11,439 bases of DNA from VGEM01 sp033764265 (GCA_033764265.1 JANRJB010000423.1:1-11439), one strand, 5' to 3'; positions 1-6,253 are shown, counted from the first letter of the stretch. Made by a program: numbers and translations. The notes: generated by a model not told the origin, from the letters alone.

Positions 1-1
1 G

Positions 2-139
2 CAAGGCGGCCACCCCGGCGGTATCGGCGAGGTCGGCCTGCCCGGCATCGCGCCGGCCCTGTGCAACGCCATCTTCGCCGCCACCGGCCAGCGCATCCGC
101 ACCCTGCCGGTCGCCCCCGAGGGCGTGGTGGCGGTGTAG
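2..139 (+). CDS. C-terminal end of a xanthine dehydrogenase-family molybdopterin-binding subunit (partial)
   Basis: Only the last 45 codons are present; the gene enters from the left edge and stops at TAG 137-139. The translation contains GGIGEVGLPGIAPALCNAIF followed by a basic stretch and LPV. This matches the C-terminal signature of the large molybdopterin subunit of xanthine dehydrogenase, aldehyde oxidase and isoquinoline 1-oxidoreductase (IorB-like) enzymes. In that family the Glu of the GE pair is the catalytic base that activates the Mo-bound hydroxyl during hydroxylation of N-heterocycles or aldehydes. The PG after GEVGL, in place of the usual PP, suits the isoquinoline-oxidoreductase branch. 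The substrate cannot be judged from this fragment. The small 2Fe-2S subunit would be expected upstream, outside the window. Confidence 0.8.
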   Translation, partial: QGGHPGGIGEVGLPGIAPALCNAIFAATGQRIRTLPVAPEGVVAV

Positions 140-513
140 GCATCTATACTTGGCGCGCCCGTCCCGGATTGGCCGCGCCGGCGCCCACCCGCCCCTGTAT
201 TTGCAGGAAATATACAGGGGAACACGGCACAAAATTGAGGAGGATCAAGGCGTTGAGTTTTCGCCCCGGCGCGACGGCGAATATTTGGGCTGTTGGTCGC
301 TTAAGCAAGTGATAATCGCGTATTCAAAGTATTAAAAACCGATGCGGCGCGATGGCGTCTGAACAGAATCAAGTCATGACAAGTATACACGAACAGGGAC
401 ACATCGTAACTTATTGATTTACAGCGATATTTCGACCACTTTTCGCCGCATTTGCTGCGCTGCAGCATGAAGTCGTCGTCAAGTAACTCTGCGTGGCGAT
501 GCTTCCGCGTTGG
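140..513. other. Intergenic stretch with no convincing gene
   Basis: No open frame here has a ribosome site, family motif or gene-like length. Two overlapping frames of 61 and 83 codons cover 61-335 but begin inside or just after the molybdenum hydroxylase gene and look accidental. Base composition falls clearly below the neighbouring genes from about 200 onward, with AT-rich runs around 300-430. The stretch holds the 192-220 palindrome and a small hairpin at 453-467 (TGCTGC, loop GCT, GCAGCA). I suspect a dispersed noncoding repeat or an old mobile-element remnant, but this rests on composition and the palindrome only. Confidence 0.45.
192..220. repeat. Palindrome with 9-bp perfect arms
   Basis: Arms CCCCTGTAT (192-200) and ATACAGGGG (212-220) are exact reverse complements around an 11-base loop. 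It lies 53 bases after the stop of the molybdenum hydroxylase gene, so it could end that transcript. No T-run follows on the plus strand, so an operator or dispersed-repeat arm is equally possible. Confidence 0.55.
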
Positions 514-534
514 TTGTGCTGGCCACCGGGCCGG
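514..534. repeat. Short half of an intergenic repeat split by the IS110 element
   Basis: Bases 521-534 (GGCCACCGGGCCGG) resemble 10309-10322 (GGCCCCTGGGCCG region), the part that precedes the 65-bp block in the intact copy. Here the longer half resumes at 1685, on the other side of the transposase unit. The match is short and GC-rich, so the assignment depends on its position relative to the well-matched right half. Confidence 0.4.
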
Positions 535-1684
535 CGACTGTGTTGGTGGTCAAGGGACTGGATTGTGATCGTTGGAGTAGTGGACGTCGAGTTTGACGAG
601 GGTGTTGGACAGCACGAGGAGCTTGCGGGCGACGGCGATGATCGCGACCTTGGCGGGCTTGCCCTGCTCGCGCATGGCTTTGTAGGCGAGGCGGAAGCGG
701 GGATGGGCGCGGGCTGCGGCCAGGGCGGCCATGTAGAGCGCGGTTCGCACGCACGGCCGGCCGCCGCCGATCTGGTTGCGGCCCTGGAAGGTGCCGCTTT
801 GGTGGGGATGGGGCGCAAGTCCGGCCAGGCTGGCGATGGCGCGGCGATCGAGCGCCCCCAACTCGGGCAGATCGGTCAGCAGGACGGATGCGGTCTGTTT
901 GCCGATGCCGGGGATCGAGGTGAGCAGCTGGTAGCGGTGAACGTTGGCCGGGTCGGCGAACAGGAGTTGGTCGAGCTGCCGCTCGATCTCGGTTCGTTGC
1001 TGGCCGAGCAAGGCGATCACGCTGCGATGATTGGCGATGAGCGCCGGGTCATCGGCTTGCTTGAGCCGGGTCTTCTCGGCGGCGATCATGTCGACCAGCT
1101 GGCGGCGGCGTGTCGCCAGGGCTTTCGCCGTGATCTGAGAGGCGCTCGGCAAGGGGCGGATCGAATCGGTCATGCGCACGGCAAACCGCGCGATCAGGCG
1201 CGCGTCCAGGCGATCGGTCTTGGCCCGGGCACCCTCGGCCTCGCGAAAGGCCTTGATCCGGCGCGGATTGAAGACGCCGACCTCGAAGCCCTGATCGGCC
1301 AGGGCGCGGACCAGCTTGGCAGCATAAGGCCCGATCGCTTCGAGGACGATGCGTTTGACAGCGGATCGTCGCAGCCGCGCGACGATGGTGGCGATGCCGT
1401 CGGCGGCGTTCGGCACCCGGAACGTGGCGCCCGATGGCGCAATCGCGACATCGAGAAACAACTTGCCGGCGTCGACGCCGGCCGCGGTCACGGTCGTCAT
1501 GTTCGCTCTCCTGTCCTGTATGCGGGATATGGACGCGGGGTCCATTCCCAAGCGACTGTTCGGAACGACACAAAACGGCCGGGCCCATGCCGGCTCTACG
1601 CGCCGATACAAGATCAGGCGCAGGGGACCCAACGGGCTCCGGCCGCTACCCCGACAGACTACGCCGTGGCATCACCGACATACA
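535..1684 (-). mobile_element. IS110-family insertion sequence (about 1.15 kb, ends inferred)
   Basis: The unit consists of an IS110-type transposase gene with a long structured noncoding leader (about 185 bases) and a very short tail (about 15 bases). This is the layout of the IS110 group rather than the IS1111 group. Known family members have no terminal inverted repeats and make little or no target duplication, so ends cannot be read directly. They are inferred by comparison with a related intergenic repeat at about 10309-10387: sequence matching it stops near 534 on one side and restarts at 1685 on the other. Joining the two flanks gives, on the minus strand, GGTCC followed by CGGCCCGGTGGCC, against GGTCCCGGCCCAGGGGCC in the intact copy. 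The ends are uncertain by several bases. Confidence 0.65.
550..1500 (-). CDS. IS110-family transposase (DEDD/Ser recombinase)
   Basis: 316 residues. The N-terminal RuvC-like domain (about residues 5-150) has the DEDD acids in order: D10 in VDAGK, E54 in VLEAIGPY, D96 and D99 in KTDRLDA. The C-terminal IS116/IS110/IS902 domain (about 190-275) begins with LTSIPGIGKQTA, the helix-hairpin-helix-like family signature. It continues to QSGTFQG, where S235 is the expected catalytic serine, and to RPCVRTALYMAAL. These enzymes cut and rejoin DNA at a short core, guided in studied members by a bridge RNA. The start at 1500 is preferred over a further in-frame start at 1632 because AGGAG lies 7 bases upstream and the family N-terminus begins at once. 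All key residues are present and no frameshift is seen, so the element may be active. Confidence 0.93.
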   Translation of the reverse strand: MTTVTAAGVDAGKLFLDVAIAPSGATFRVPNAADGIATIVARLRRSAVKRIVLEAIGPYAAKLVRALADQGFEVGVFNPRRIKAFREAEGARAKTDRLDARLIARFAVRMTDSIRPLPSASQITAKALATRRRQLVDMIAAEKTRLKQADDPALIANHRSVIALLGQQRTEIERQLDQLLFADPANVHRYQLLTSIPGIGKQTASVLLTDLPELGALDRRAIASLAGLAPHPHQSGTFQGRNQIGGGRPCVRTALYMAALAAARAHPRFRLAYKAMREQGKPAKVAIIAVARKLLVLSNTLVKLDVHYSNDHNPVP

Positions 1685-1688
1685 GGAC
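1513..1688 (-). ncRNA. Candidate IS110 bridge RNA in the transposase leader
   Basis: The leader on the transposase strand is bounded by perfect 10-bp complementary ends, GTCCTGTATG (1513-1522) and CATACAGGAC (1679-1688), enclosing 156 bases; the total is 176 nt. Inside are further hairpins: ATGGAC/GTCCAT at 1529-1545 and GCCGG/CCGGC at 1578-1594. The 3' end of the structure abuts the transposase ribosome site. In IS110-group elements the bridge RNA is encoded in this position and has a similar size. The closing stem and hairpins are seen directly; the bridge-RNA role is inferred from family knowledge. The RNA ends have not been determined. Confidence 0.55.
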
Positions 1689-1748
1689 CCACGGCGCGTC
1701 AAACTTTCTCGGCGCGTGGTAAGGGGCAGGCCCGAAGAAAGCCCGGGG
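1685..1748. repeat. Intergenic repeat, copy A (long half beside the IS)
   Basis: This block aligns to 10323-10387 over 64 positions with 50 identities and one gap. The longest shared run is TCGGCGCGTG, and both copies start GGACC and end CCGGGG. Both copies run in the same direction on the plus strand. Copy B carries a clean hairpin near its end that is degraded here. It begins where the IS is inferred to stop. Confidence 0.7.
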
Positions 1749-2031
1749 ACATGGTGAAACCCGCATGAAGATGTTGAACGCTCAAACAGCCGGTTGCGGG
1801 GGTGAGGCATGATGCTTAACGCTGACTTTTTGAGGCCAAATCAAACGTTGTCTTGCTGTCACGCCATTTCTCGTGTTAATGTCTCAATTATTAAGAGAAA
1901 TTTCACGTAGCACTACAATCTCGGGGAGAGGTTGAGAAAAGGTATCTCGTGGAGTCTGTGGTGGGAGCTGCGGACGAGCCGGGGTCGATGCGTAGGTTAT
2001 CTGGGTGAATTCAAATTCTTGGGGGTCAGCG
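1749..2031 (+). other. Leader and promoter region of the small PEP-CTERM gene
   Basis: No gene is seen. The middle part (about 1830-1925) is AT-rich compared with its surroundings, as expected for a promoter, but no -35/-10 pair stands out. I found no GG-N10-GC sigma-54 pattern here, unlike the leader of the large PEP-CTERM gene at the other end of the window. A GGGGG run lies about 7 bases before the ATG at 2032. Confidence 0.4.
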
Positions 2032-2793
2032 ATGCGCTGTCAGGTCATTGCACGAATCGCCGCCGGACTTGGCGTCCTTGTCGTCGCCATGTCTACGTCA
2101 GCCGTGGCCGTGCCGTACAATTTCGGCGGCGACGTGACGTTAAACACCGGCGTTGGAAGTACGCTTGGTGTAGTCGGCGGCATTGCCTACGGCACCCGAG
2201 ACACTTTCTTGTTTGAAGCGCCAACCCTCTCGATCAACGCAGCTGAATGTGGCGGAGCCTGCTCTGTTCATTTCGACCGGACTCTATCAGGCAGCTTTTC
2301 AGCTGCCCCAGGTCGTATCATCACATCGGTTAGTGCAGGGGTCTTCTTCGGCCCATCCAGCACGATCCTGGGCACTTATGGCATTTCGGAAATGACATGG
2401 GTGGTTGGCGGGGGCAGTTATACAGGTTCGCTCTCTGATGGTGATAGTTTCACCACCGGTGCCTATCTCGGCAATTGGAGCGTGACCGGGCCAAACGCCG
2501 GCCGGGCGTGGGCGTTTAATGGAGCCAATTCTGGAGCTTTTCTCGGTGATAGTCGCAGCACCGCCCCATATTCGATTAACGCGACGACATTCGCGCTCGA
2601 CATTTCGCACATGGCTCAAATGGGGACATCGAGTGGTGGCGGTTACTTTGGGCCCCTCAAATTTGGGGTCACTGTCTTTACCGCCGAAGCTCCGCCGCCG
2701 CCCCTTAACGGTGTACCGTTGCCGAGTTCCATGGCGATCATCGGCCTCGGTCTGCTCGGTTTCGGCGCAACGCGACGGCGCATGGCGGCGTGA
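2032..2793 (+). CDS. Exported protein with VPLP/PEP-CTERM sorting tail
   Basis: 253 residues. A signal peptide is clear: MRCQVIARIAAGLGVLVVAM, then STSAVA before VPYNF. This favours the ATG at 2032 (with an upstream GGGGG run) over a GTG at 2005. The body is rich in Gly, Ser, Thr and Phe, with alternating beta-like segments, and has one close Cys pair (ECGGAC). The last 26 residues (228-253) form a sorting tail: VPLPSS, a hydrophobic stretch with GLGLLGFG, then TRRR. In exosortase systems this tail is recognised at the inner membrane and removed, releasing the protein to the envelope or matrix. The body matches no family I can name. The gene stands alone between the IS110 element and the methyltransferase cluster, which converges on it. 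Confidence 0.85.
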   Translation: MRCQVIARIAAGLGVLVVAMSTSAVAVPYNFGGDVTLNTGVGSTLGVVGGIAYGTRDTFLFEAPTLSINAAECGGACSVHFDRTLSGSFSAAPGRIITSVSAGVFFGPSSTILGTYGISEMTWVVGGGSYTGSLSDGDSFTTGAYLGNWSVTGPNAGRAWAFNGANSGAFLGDSRSTAPYSINATTFALDISHMAQMGTSSGGGYFGPLKFGVTVFTAEAPPPPLNGVPLPSSMAIIGLGLLGFGATRRRMAA

Positions 2794-2854
2794 GCCATCG
2801 ATCAAATTCTCAGCGGCTACCCGATGGCCCCGGTGCTGGTCGATCAGCTCGGGG

Positions 2855-2886
2855 CCGTCTCGTTTCGGGACCGTCTCGTTTCGGGT
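2855..2886. repeat. Two tandem 16-bp units
   Basis: CCGTCTCGTTTCGGG occurs at 2855-2869 and again at 2871-2885, period 16, exact over 15 bases. It lies in noncoding DNA 60 bases after the small PEP-CTERM gene and just before the 2898-2914 motif. Confidence 0.75.
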
Positions 2887-2897
2887 CCGCGAACAAC

Positions 2898-2914
2898 GGG
2901 GTCGGCGTAAATTG
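2898..2914. repeat. Diverged single arm of the 7240-7293 palindrome
   Basis: GGGGTCGGCGTAAATTG differs at two of 17 positions from GGGGTCAGAGTAAATTG inside the left arm at 7240-7262. Both copies lie just downstream of genes. There is no matching opposite arm here, so this is a solo half-site. Confidence 0.55.
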
Positions 2915-2927
2915 GCCGTGTAAGGCA

Positions 2928-2957
2928 AAACCGCCCGAAGTTGCCCCCGGGCGGTTT
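2928..2957 (-). terminator. Rho-independent terminator of the methyltransferase cluster
   Basis: Perfect 10-bp arms AAACCGCCCG (2928-2937) and CGGGCGGTTT (2948-2957) enclose a 10-base loop. On the minus strand the stem ends in TTTT, so it best serves the cluster ending at 3041. It may also stop the small PEP-CTERM transcript coming from the other side. Confidence 0.75.
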
Positions 2958-2983
2958 GAGATCGAAGCCTGCGAAGAACACCA

Positions 2984-3029
2984 CCCTCACCCCGGCCCTC
3001 TCCCGCGCGGCGGGAAAGGGGGGAAGGGG
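2984..3029. repeat. GC-rich dispersed-type intergenic repeat
   Basis: A C-rich run (CCCTCACCCCGGCCCTCTCC) is followed by a perfect hairpin TCCCGC-GCG-GCGGGA at 3001-3015 and then G-rich AAGGGGGGAAGGGG. The C-rich and G-rich halves can pair imperfectly outside the hairpin. Sequences of this kind are common intergenic repeats in GC-rich proteobacteria. It lies 12 bases beyond the stop at 3041. Confidence 0.5.
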
Positions 3030-3040
3030 CTTGGCGCCGC

Positions 3041-4237
3041 TTACGCCGTCGCCGGCTTGGTGGCGTTGAGGATGCCGAAGCCCGGCAGCAGTTCGGGTTC
3101 CTTCTCGTTCAGCTCGAAGCCGGCCTTGCGGATGATGTCCGGCAGGCCGTTGGCGCGGAACTTCGGCGACCACACCTCGTTGTTCCAGCGGTGGTCCATC
3201 CAGCCGCGGTACATGCCGTACGCGGTGCGGCGCGGCGCGCCGGTCAGCTTGAAGTCGAGCGGGTAGTAGATGCCGCCCGGCCGGACGATGCGCCAGGCCT
3301 CTTTCACCGAGGCGTGCGTGCCCTCGGGGTCGACCTCGTGGAACATGATGTAGCTGGTGACGATGTCGAAATAGCCGTCGGGGAACTTGGTGTCCTCGCC
3401 CAGGCGCTGGGCGAAGTTGACGTCGAGCCCGCGTTCCACCGCGCGCAGGTGGCCGTAGCGGATCATCGGCCCGCCGATGTCGATGCCCCACACCTCGGCG
3501 TCTGGGAAGCGTTCCTTCAGCGCCATGGTCAACTGGCCGACGCCGCAACCGACGTCGAGGATGCGCTTGACCTTGCCGTCGGCCGGGATCGGTAGGCGAT
3601 TGGCCGAGCCGCGATGCAGTTCGTCCTGGTAGTTGCGGCCGGTGTAAAAGGCGTTGGTGCCGTAGTGGTACATGTGGCCGGCGAACGGGTTGCCGACATA
3701 GCCGCCCGGCTGGATGTGGATTTCGTGGCGGGTGTAGTCCGGGATCTTCATGCCGGGGTTCAGTTCCAGCGTGCCCGGGCCCTTGGTGTCGACCGCTTCC
3801 ATCTCGGACAGGTAACGGTCGGCGTTGCTTTCAAAGTGGGTCTTCAGGTCGTCCCACATCAGCTGCTGGGCGCTGAGCCAGGTGCGGGTGCTGAGCTGGA
3901 TCAGCGGATCGTCCTGCAACAGGGCGATCGCCTCGGGCTGCGTCAGGTCCGACTCTTTCTTGCCCGCGGCGGCGACGATCTCGGTCGCGCGCGCCTGCGC
4001 GGCGCGGCCGATGACGCCGGTGTAGGCGCGGAACGCGGTCAGAAAGTCCTGCCGCGCGTCAAGCTCCAGCGTCGGCAGTCGCTCGAGCACGCCGATCGCG
4101 CCGCGCGGGGCCAGCGTGCCCTCGGGCATCCTGGCCTGCTTGGACGGCTTGGCGGCGGCCGCGCCGCGGCCAAACACCGTGCCGACGGCGCCCGCGATTG
4201 CCGCGCTGGCGCCCATCAATAGACGACGGTTGATCAT
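3041..4237 (-). CDS. Class I SAM-dependent methyltransferase with Tat-like leader
   Basis: 398 residues. The N-terminus MINRRLLMGASAAIAGAVGT, continuing to an Ala-rich c-region near residue 29, looks like a twin-arginine leader. A helical region (about 45-150) precedes a methyltransferase fold. Motif I is ILDVGCGVGQ (226-235), the acidic end of strand 2 is GIDIGG (D253), motif II is FDIVTSYIMFHEV (290-302) and motif III is RIVRPGGIYY. The LxLxPxxKxPxY and IHxxPGxY segments before motif I, and the WNNE after motif III, also occur in the methyltransferase at 4862-6097, so the two are paralogues. The substrate is unknown. Export would be odd for an enzyme using cytoplasmic SAM. It is the last gene of the cluster, 46 bases after the 119-aa gene; AAGGA lies about 10 bases before the ATG. 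Confidence 0.85.
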   Translation of the reverse strand: MINRRLLMGASAAIAGAVGTVFGRGAAAAKPSKQARMPEGTLAPRGAIGVLERLPTLELDARQDFLTAFRAYTGVIGRAAQARATEIVAAAGKKESDLTQPEAIALLQDDPLIQLSTRTWLSAQQLMWDDLKTHFESNADRYLSEMEAVDTKGPGTLELNPGMKIPDYTRHEIHIQPGGYVGNPFAGHMYHYGTNAFYTGRNYQDELHRGSANRLPIPADGKVKRILDVGCGVGQLTMALKERFPDAEVWGIDIGGPMIRYGHLRAVERGLDVNFAQRLGEDTKFPDGYFDIVTSYIMFHEVDPEGTHASVKEAWRIVRPGGIYYPLDFKLTGAPRRTAYGMYRGWMDHRWNNEVWSPKFRANGLPDIIRKAGFELNEKEPELLPGFGILNATKPATA

Positions 4238-4283
4238 GGAGAATGGGTCCTTGTCTCGTGGTCCTGGGGGGAGGCGGGCGCGC

Positions 4284-4643
4284 TCAGTTGAACACGCGCT
4301 CTTCGCCGAACGGGCGGGCCTTGCTGGTGTCGCGCGACAAGACGGCGTAGACGCGCTTGACCATGGCTTCGCGCTCGGCCTGCCAGGCGGCCTTTTCTTC
4401 CTCGGTCGGCATATACTGCTCGATCGCCTCGGCGGTCACCTTGCCCTTGGTGGCCAGCAGTTTCTCGACGATCTTCATGCGCTGACGGTCGGCCCAGATT
4501 TCCGAGCCCAGCGCGATGACGATGGTCATCAGGTTGTCGATATGCGGGTTGCCCAGGAACACCGCTGAATCCGTGTCGCCCTTGATGAAGTCGGCGGCAT
4601 AGGTCGGGCGGTCCTTCTTGGCCTCTTTCTTGGCGTCAGCCAT
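4284..4643 (-). CDS. 119-aa helical protein of unknown function in the methyltransferase cluster
   Basis: I do not recognise this family. The start at 4643 (MADAKKEAKK) is chosen because AGGGAGAG lies 6 bases before it; the frame runs on to 4736 without a better start. A charged Lys-rich N-terminus is followed by PHIDNLMTIVIALGSEIWAD (33-52), which looks like an amphipathic helix. A second helix includes a Glu/Lys-rich segment (about 76-102). There is no signal peptide, membrane segment or Cys residue, so it is probably cytoplasmic. It sits between two paralogous methyltransferases on the same strand, 218 bases after the first and 46 before the second. This suggests a partner or accessory subunit, but that is inference from position only. 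Confidence 0.75.
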   Translation of the reverse strand: MADAKKEAKKDRPTYAADFIKGDTDSAVFLGNPHIDNLMTIVIALGSEIWADRQRMKIVEKLLATKGKVTAEAIEQYMPTEEEKAAWQAEREAMVKRVYAVLSRDTSKARPFGEERVFN

Positions 4644-4861
4644 GGTCGTCTCTCCCTCGGAGGTGAATGCGATGCGGTCCGGATTGGGCCGGTGACGCGC
4701 CGTGGCCGCGCAGCCCCGGCGGACGCCTTGCCGCATGTGGGCCGCATATTGCGTTTCGCCGGGCGGCCCGGCAACCCAATCTTGCGGCGAAGTTCACGGG
4801 GCGTGCGCGCGCGGCGGCGCCCGCGCCGGGGCGGGAATCGGCCATAATAGGCTGAAATCAA

Positions 4862-6097
4862 TCAGGTTTTCCGCGCCCCATAGAGGTGCCAGTGGATCGT
4901 TTCGCCCCACCGGGCCGACCCGTCGGGCTTGTCGATGGCCGCGCGGATGGCGTCCGCGAAGGCCTGTTCGCCGGCGGCGTAGTAATCGGGCACCACCAGG
5001 TTGACGTAGGTTTCGGGCGCGAAGCCGGCCGCCGCGCAGGCCTGCGCCATGTCGGTGTGGGCCCAGGTCTGCATGAACGGCTCGTTGTTATAGAGCGCGT
5101 CCCAGTCCATGTAGAACGCATCGAAGGGCTTCAGCGAGGCCGCGCGCGGAATTTCCATGTGCAGCATCAGCCCGCCGGGTTTCAGCACGCGGTGACATTC
5201 GCGCAGGATGTTGGCCAGCCCGCCGCGCGAGGTTTCGTGGAACAGGATGCAGGACACGACGAGATCAAACGATCCGTCGTCGTAGCCCATGCGCTCGGCA
5301 TCCATCTGCCGGAAGTGGACCGGTTTGCCCAGCGCCTCGGCGCGGGCGTGGGCATAGCGCAGGCATGGCGCGGCCACGTCGATGGCGTGCAGTTCGGCCG
5401 CCGGGAACACGTCGGCGTAGGGCAGGGTGTTGTTGCCGACGGTGCAGCCCACGTCCAGAATCCGCGTGGGGGCGAAGTCGGGCCAGCGGTGGCGCATCGC
5501 CTCGGCGATGGTGCGGCCGTTGCCGTCGCACAAGGGCCCGGCGTTGCCGGCCTGGTAGACGTAGAGCCCGCGGTCGAACAGCGCGGCCTGGCTGGCGTCG
5601 CCGGCGGTCCATTCAGTGTGATAGTTGCCGGGCATCAGGTGAATGTCGCAGGCCGAAAGGTAGCGCGGCACCTTGACCGACGGATCAAGCGCGAGCGACC
5701 CGTGGCGGGCCTGCACCGCATTGATGCGCGCGTTGAGGTCCGGCTGGGCGCGTTCGACGCTGGGGATCACCGAATCCCAGATCATCTCCTGGCAGGTGCG
5801 GATCATGCTGGACCACACCTGGCCGTAGTTGTCGGCCAGCATCGCCTTGCGGATCTCGGTCTCGTCGGCCGGCGGCCGGCCGGCGCGTTTCTCGAACGCC
5901 GGCTTGACGCGGTTCTCGTAGACGCGGCCCATGCCGAGCCCGATGTCGCCCAGAATGTGCATGCGCAGGTCGGCGATGTAGCTCTGCCGGGCGTGCTCGT
6001 CGTGGCTGCCCTGGACCAGCACGGCGTGGGCGGTCTGGCCCGCCAGTTCCCGATTGGCCGGCTCCCGATTGGCCGTTTCGCGATTGGCGATTCCCAT
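4862..6097 (-). CDS. Class I SAM-dependent methyltransferase, first gene of the cluster
   Basis: 411 residues from the ATG at 6097, with GGGGAGG 8 bases upstream; an in-frame start at 6271 would add 58 residues of low-complexity leader. Residues 1-20 include ANRE(T/P/L) three times. A helical N-terminal domain follows (about 35-150), then IHLMPGNY. The SAM-binding core has motif I ILDVGCTVGN (213-222), HAIDVAAP with D240, FDLVVSCILFHE (278-288) and RVLKPGGLML (303-312). The tail has WDALYNNEPF (332-341). The similar domain order in the methyltransferase at 3041-4237 marks them as paralogues, but this one has no export leader. The substrate cannot be inferred: methyltransferases with this general fold act on lipids, quinones and small metabolites. 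It is divergent from the hydrolase gene, with 180 bases between them. Confidence 0.85.
   Translation of the reverse strand: MGIANRETANREPANRELAGQTAHAVLVQGSHDEHARQSYIADLRMHILGDIGLGMGRVYENRVKPAFEKRAGRPPADETEIRKAMLADNYGQVWSSMIRTCQEMIWDSVIPSVERAQPDLNARINAVQARHGSLALDPSVKVPRYLSACDIHLMPGNYHTEWTAGDASQAALFDRGLYVYQAGNAGPLCDGNGRTIAEAMRHRWPDFAPTRILDVGCTVGNNTLPYADVFPAAELHAIDVAAPCLRYAHARAEALGKPVHFRQMDAERMGYDDGSFDLVVSCILFHETSRGGLANILRECHRVLKPGGLMLHMEIPRAASLKPFDAFYMDWDALYNNEPFMQTWAHTDMAQACAAAGFAPETYVNLVVPDYYAAGEQAFADAIRAAIDKPDGSARWGETIHWHLYGARKT
6051..6095. repeat. Three 15-bp tandem units within the methyltransferase N-terminus
   Basis: CGATTGGC recurs at 6051, 6066 and 6081, an exact 15-base period. Read on the minus strand it encodes ANRE plus one variable residue, repeated. 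It is in frame, so gain or loss of a unit would change the protein by five residues without a frameshift. Confidence 0.75.
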
Positions 6098-6225
6098 GGC
6101 GCGCGCCTCCCCGGCGATGTTCGCTCCAGGATACTCCGCCGCCGCGCGACCGCCACCGCCAAGCGGAAAACGCGCCGATTGCGCGGCGACAGCGCGGTAT
6201 CGTGCGTGCCAGTATTCACGCTTGT

Positions 6226-6253
6226 GAGTCTGGCCCGCGCGACGGCCAGACTC
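6226..6253. promoter_or_regulatory. 10-bp perfect inverted repeat in the divergent intergenic region
   Basis: GAGTCTGGCC (6226-6235) and GGCCAGACTC (6244-6253) are exact complements around an 8-base loop, 24 bases before the hydrolase ATG. It overlaps a smaller TCAC-GCTT-GTGA dyad (6216-6227). It could be an operator shared by the two divergent genes or a leader hairpin near the hydrolase ribosome site. No family of regulator is recognised. Confidence 0.5.

Noticed and set aside
61..335. Two small overlapping plus-strand frames after the molybdenum hydroxylase gene
   Set aside because: They overlap the end of a real gene in other frames, lack ribosome sites and show no protein-like motif.
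493..1722. A 409-codon plus-strand frame opposite the transposase
   Set aside because: Antisense shadow in GC-rich DNA; the minus-strand frame carries all IS110 motifs.
1749..2031. Sigma-54 promoter before the small PEP-CTERM gene
   Set aside because: No GG and GC pair with 10-base spacing and flanking consensus bases was found on the plus strand.
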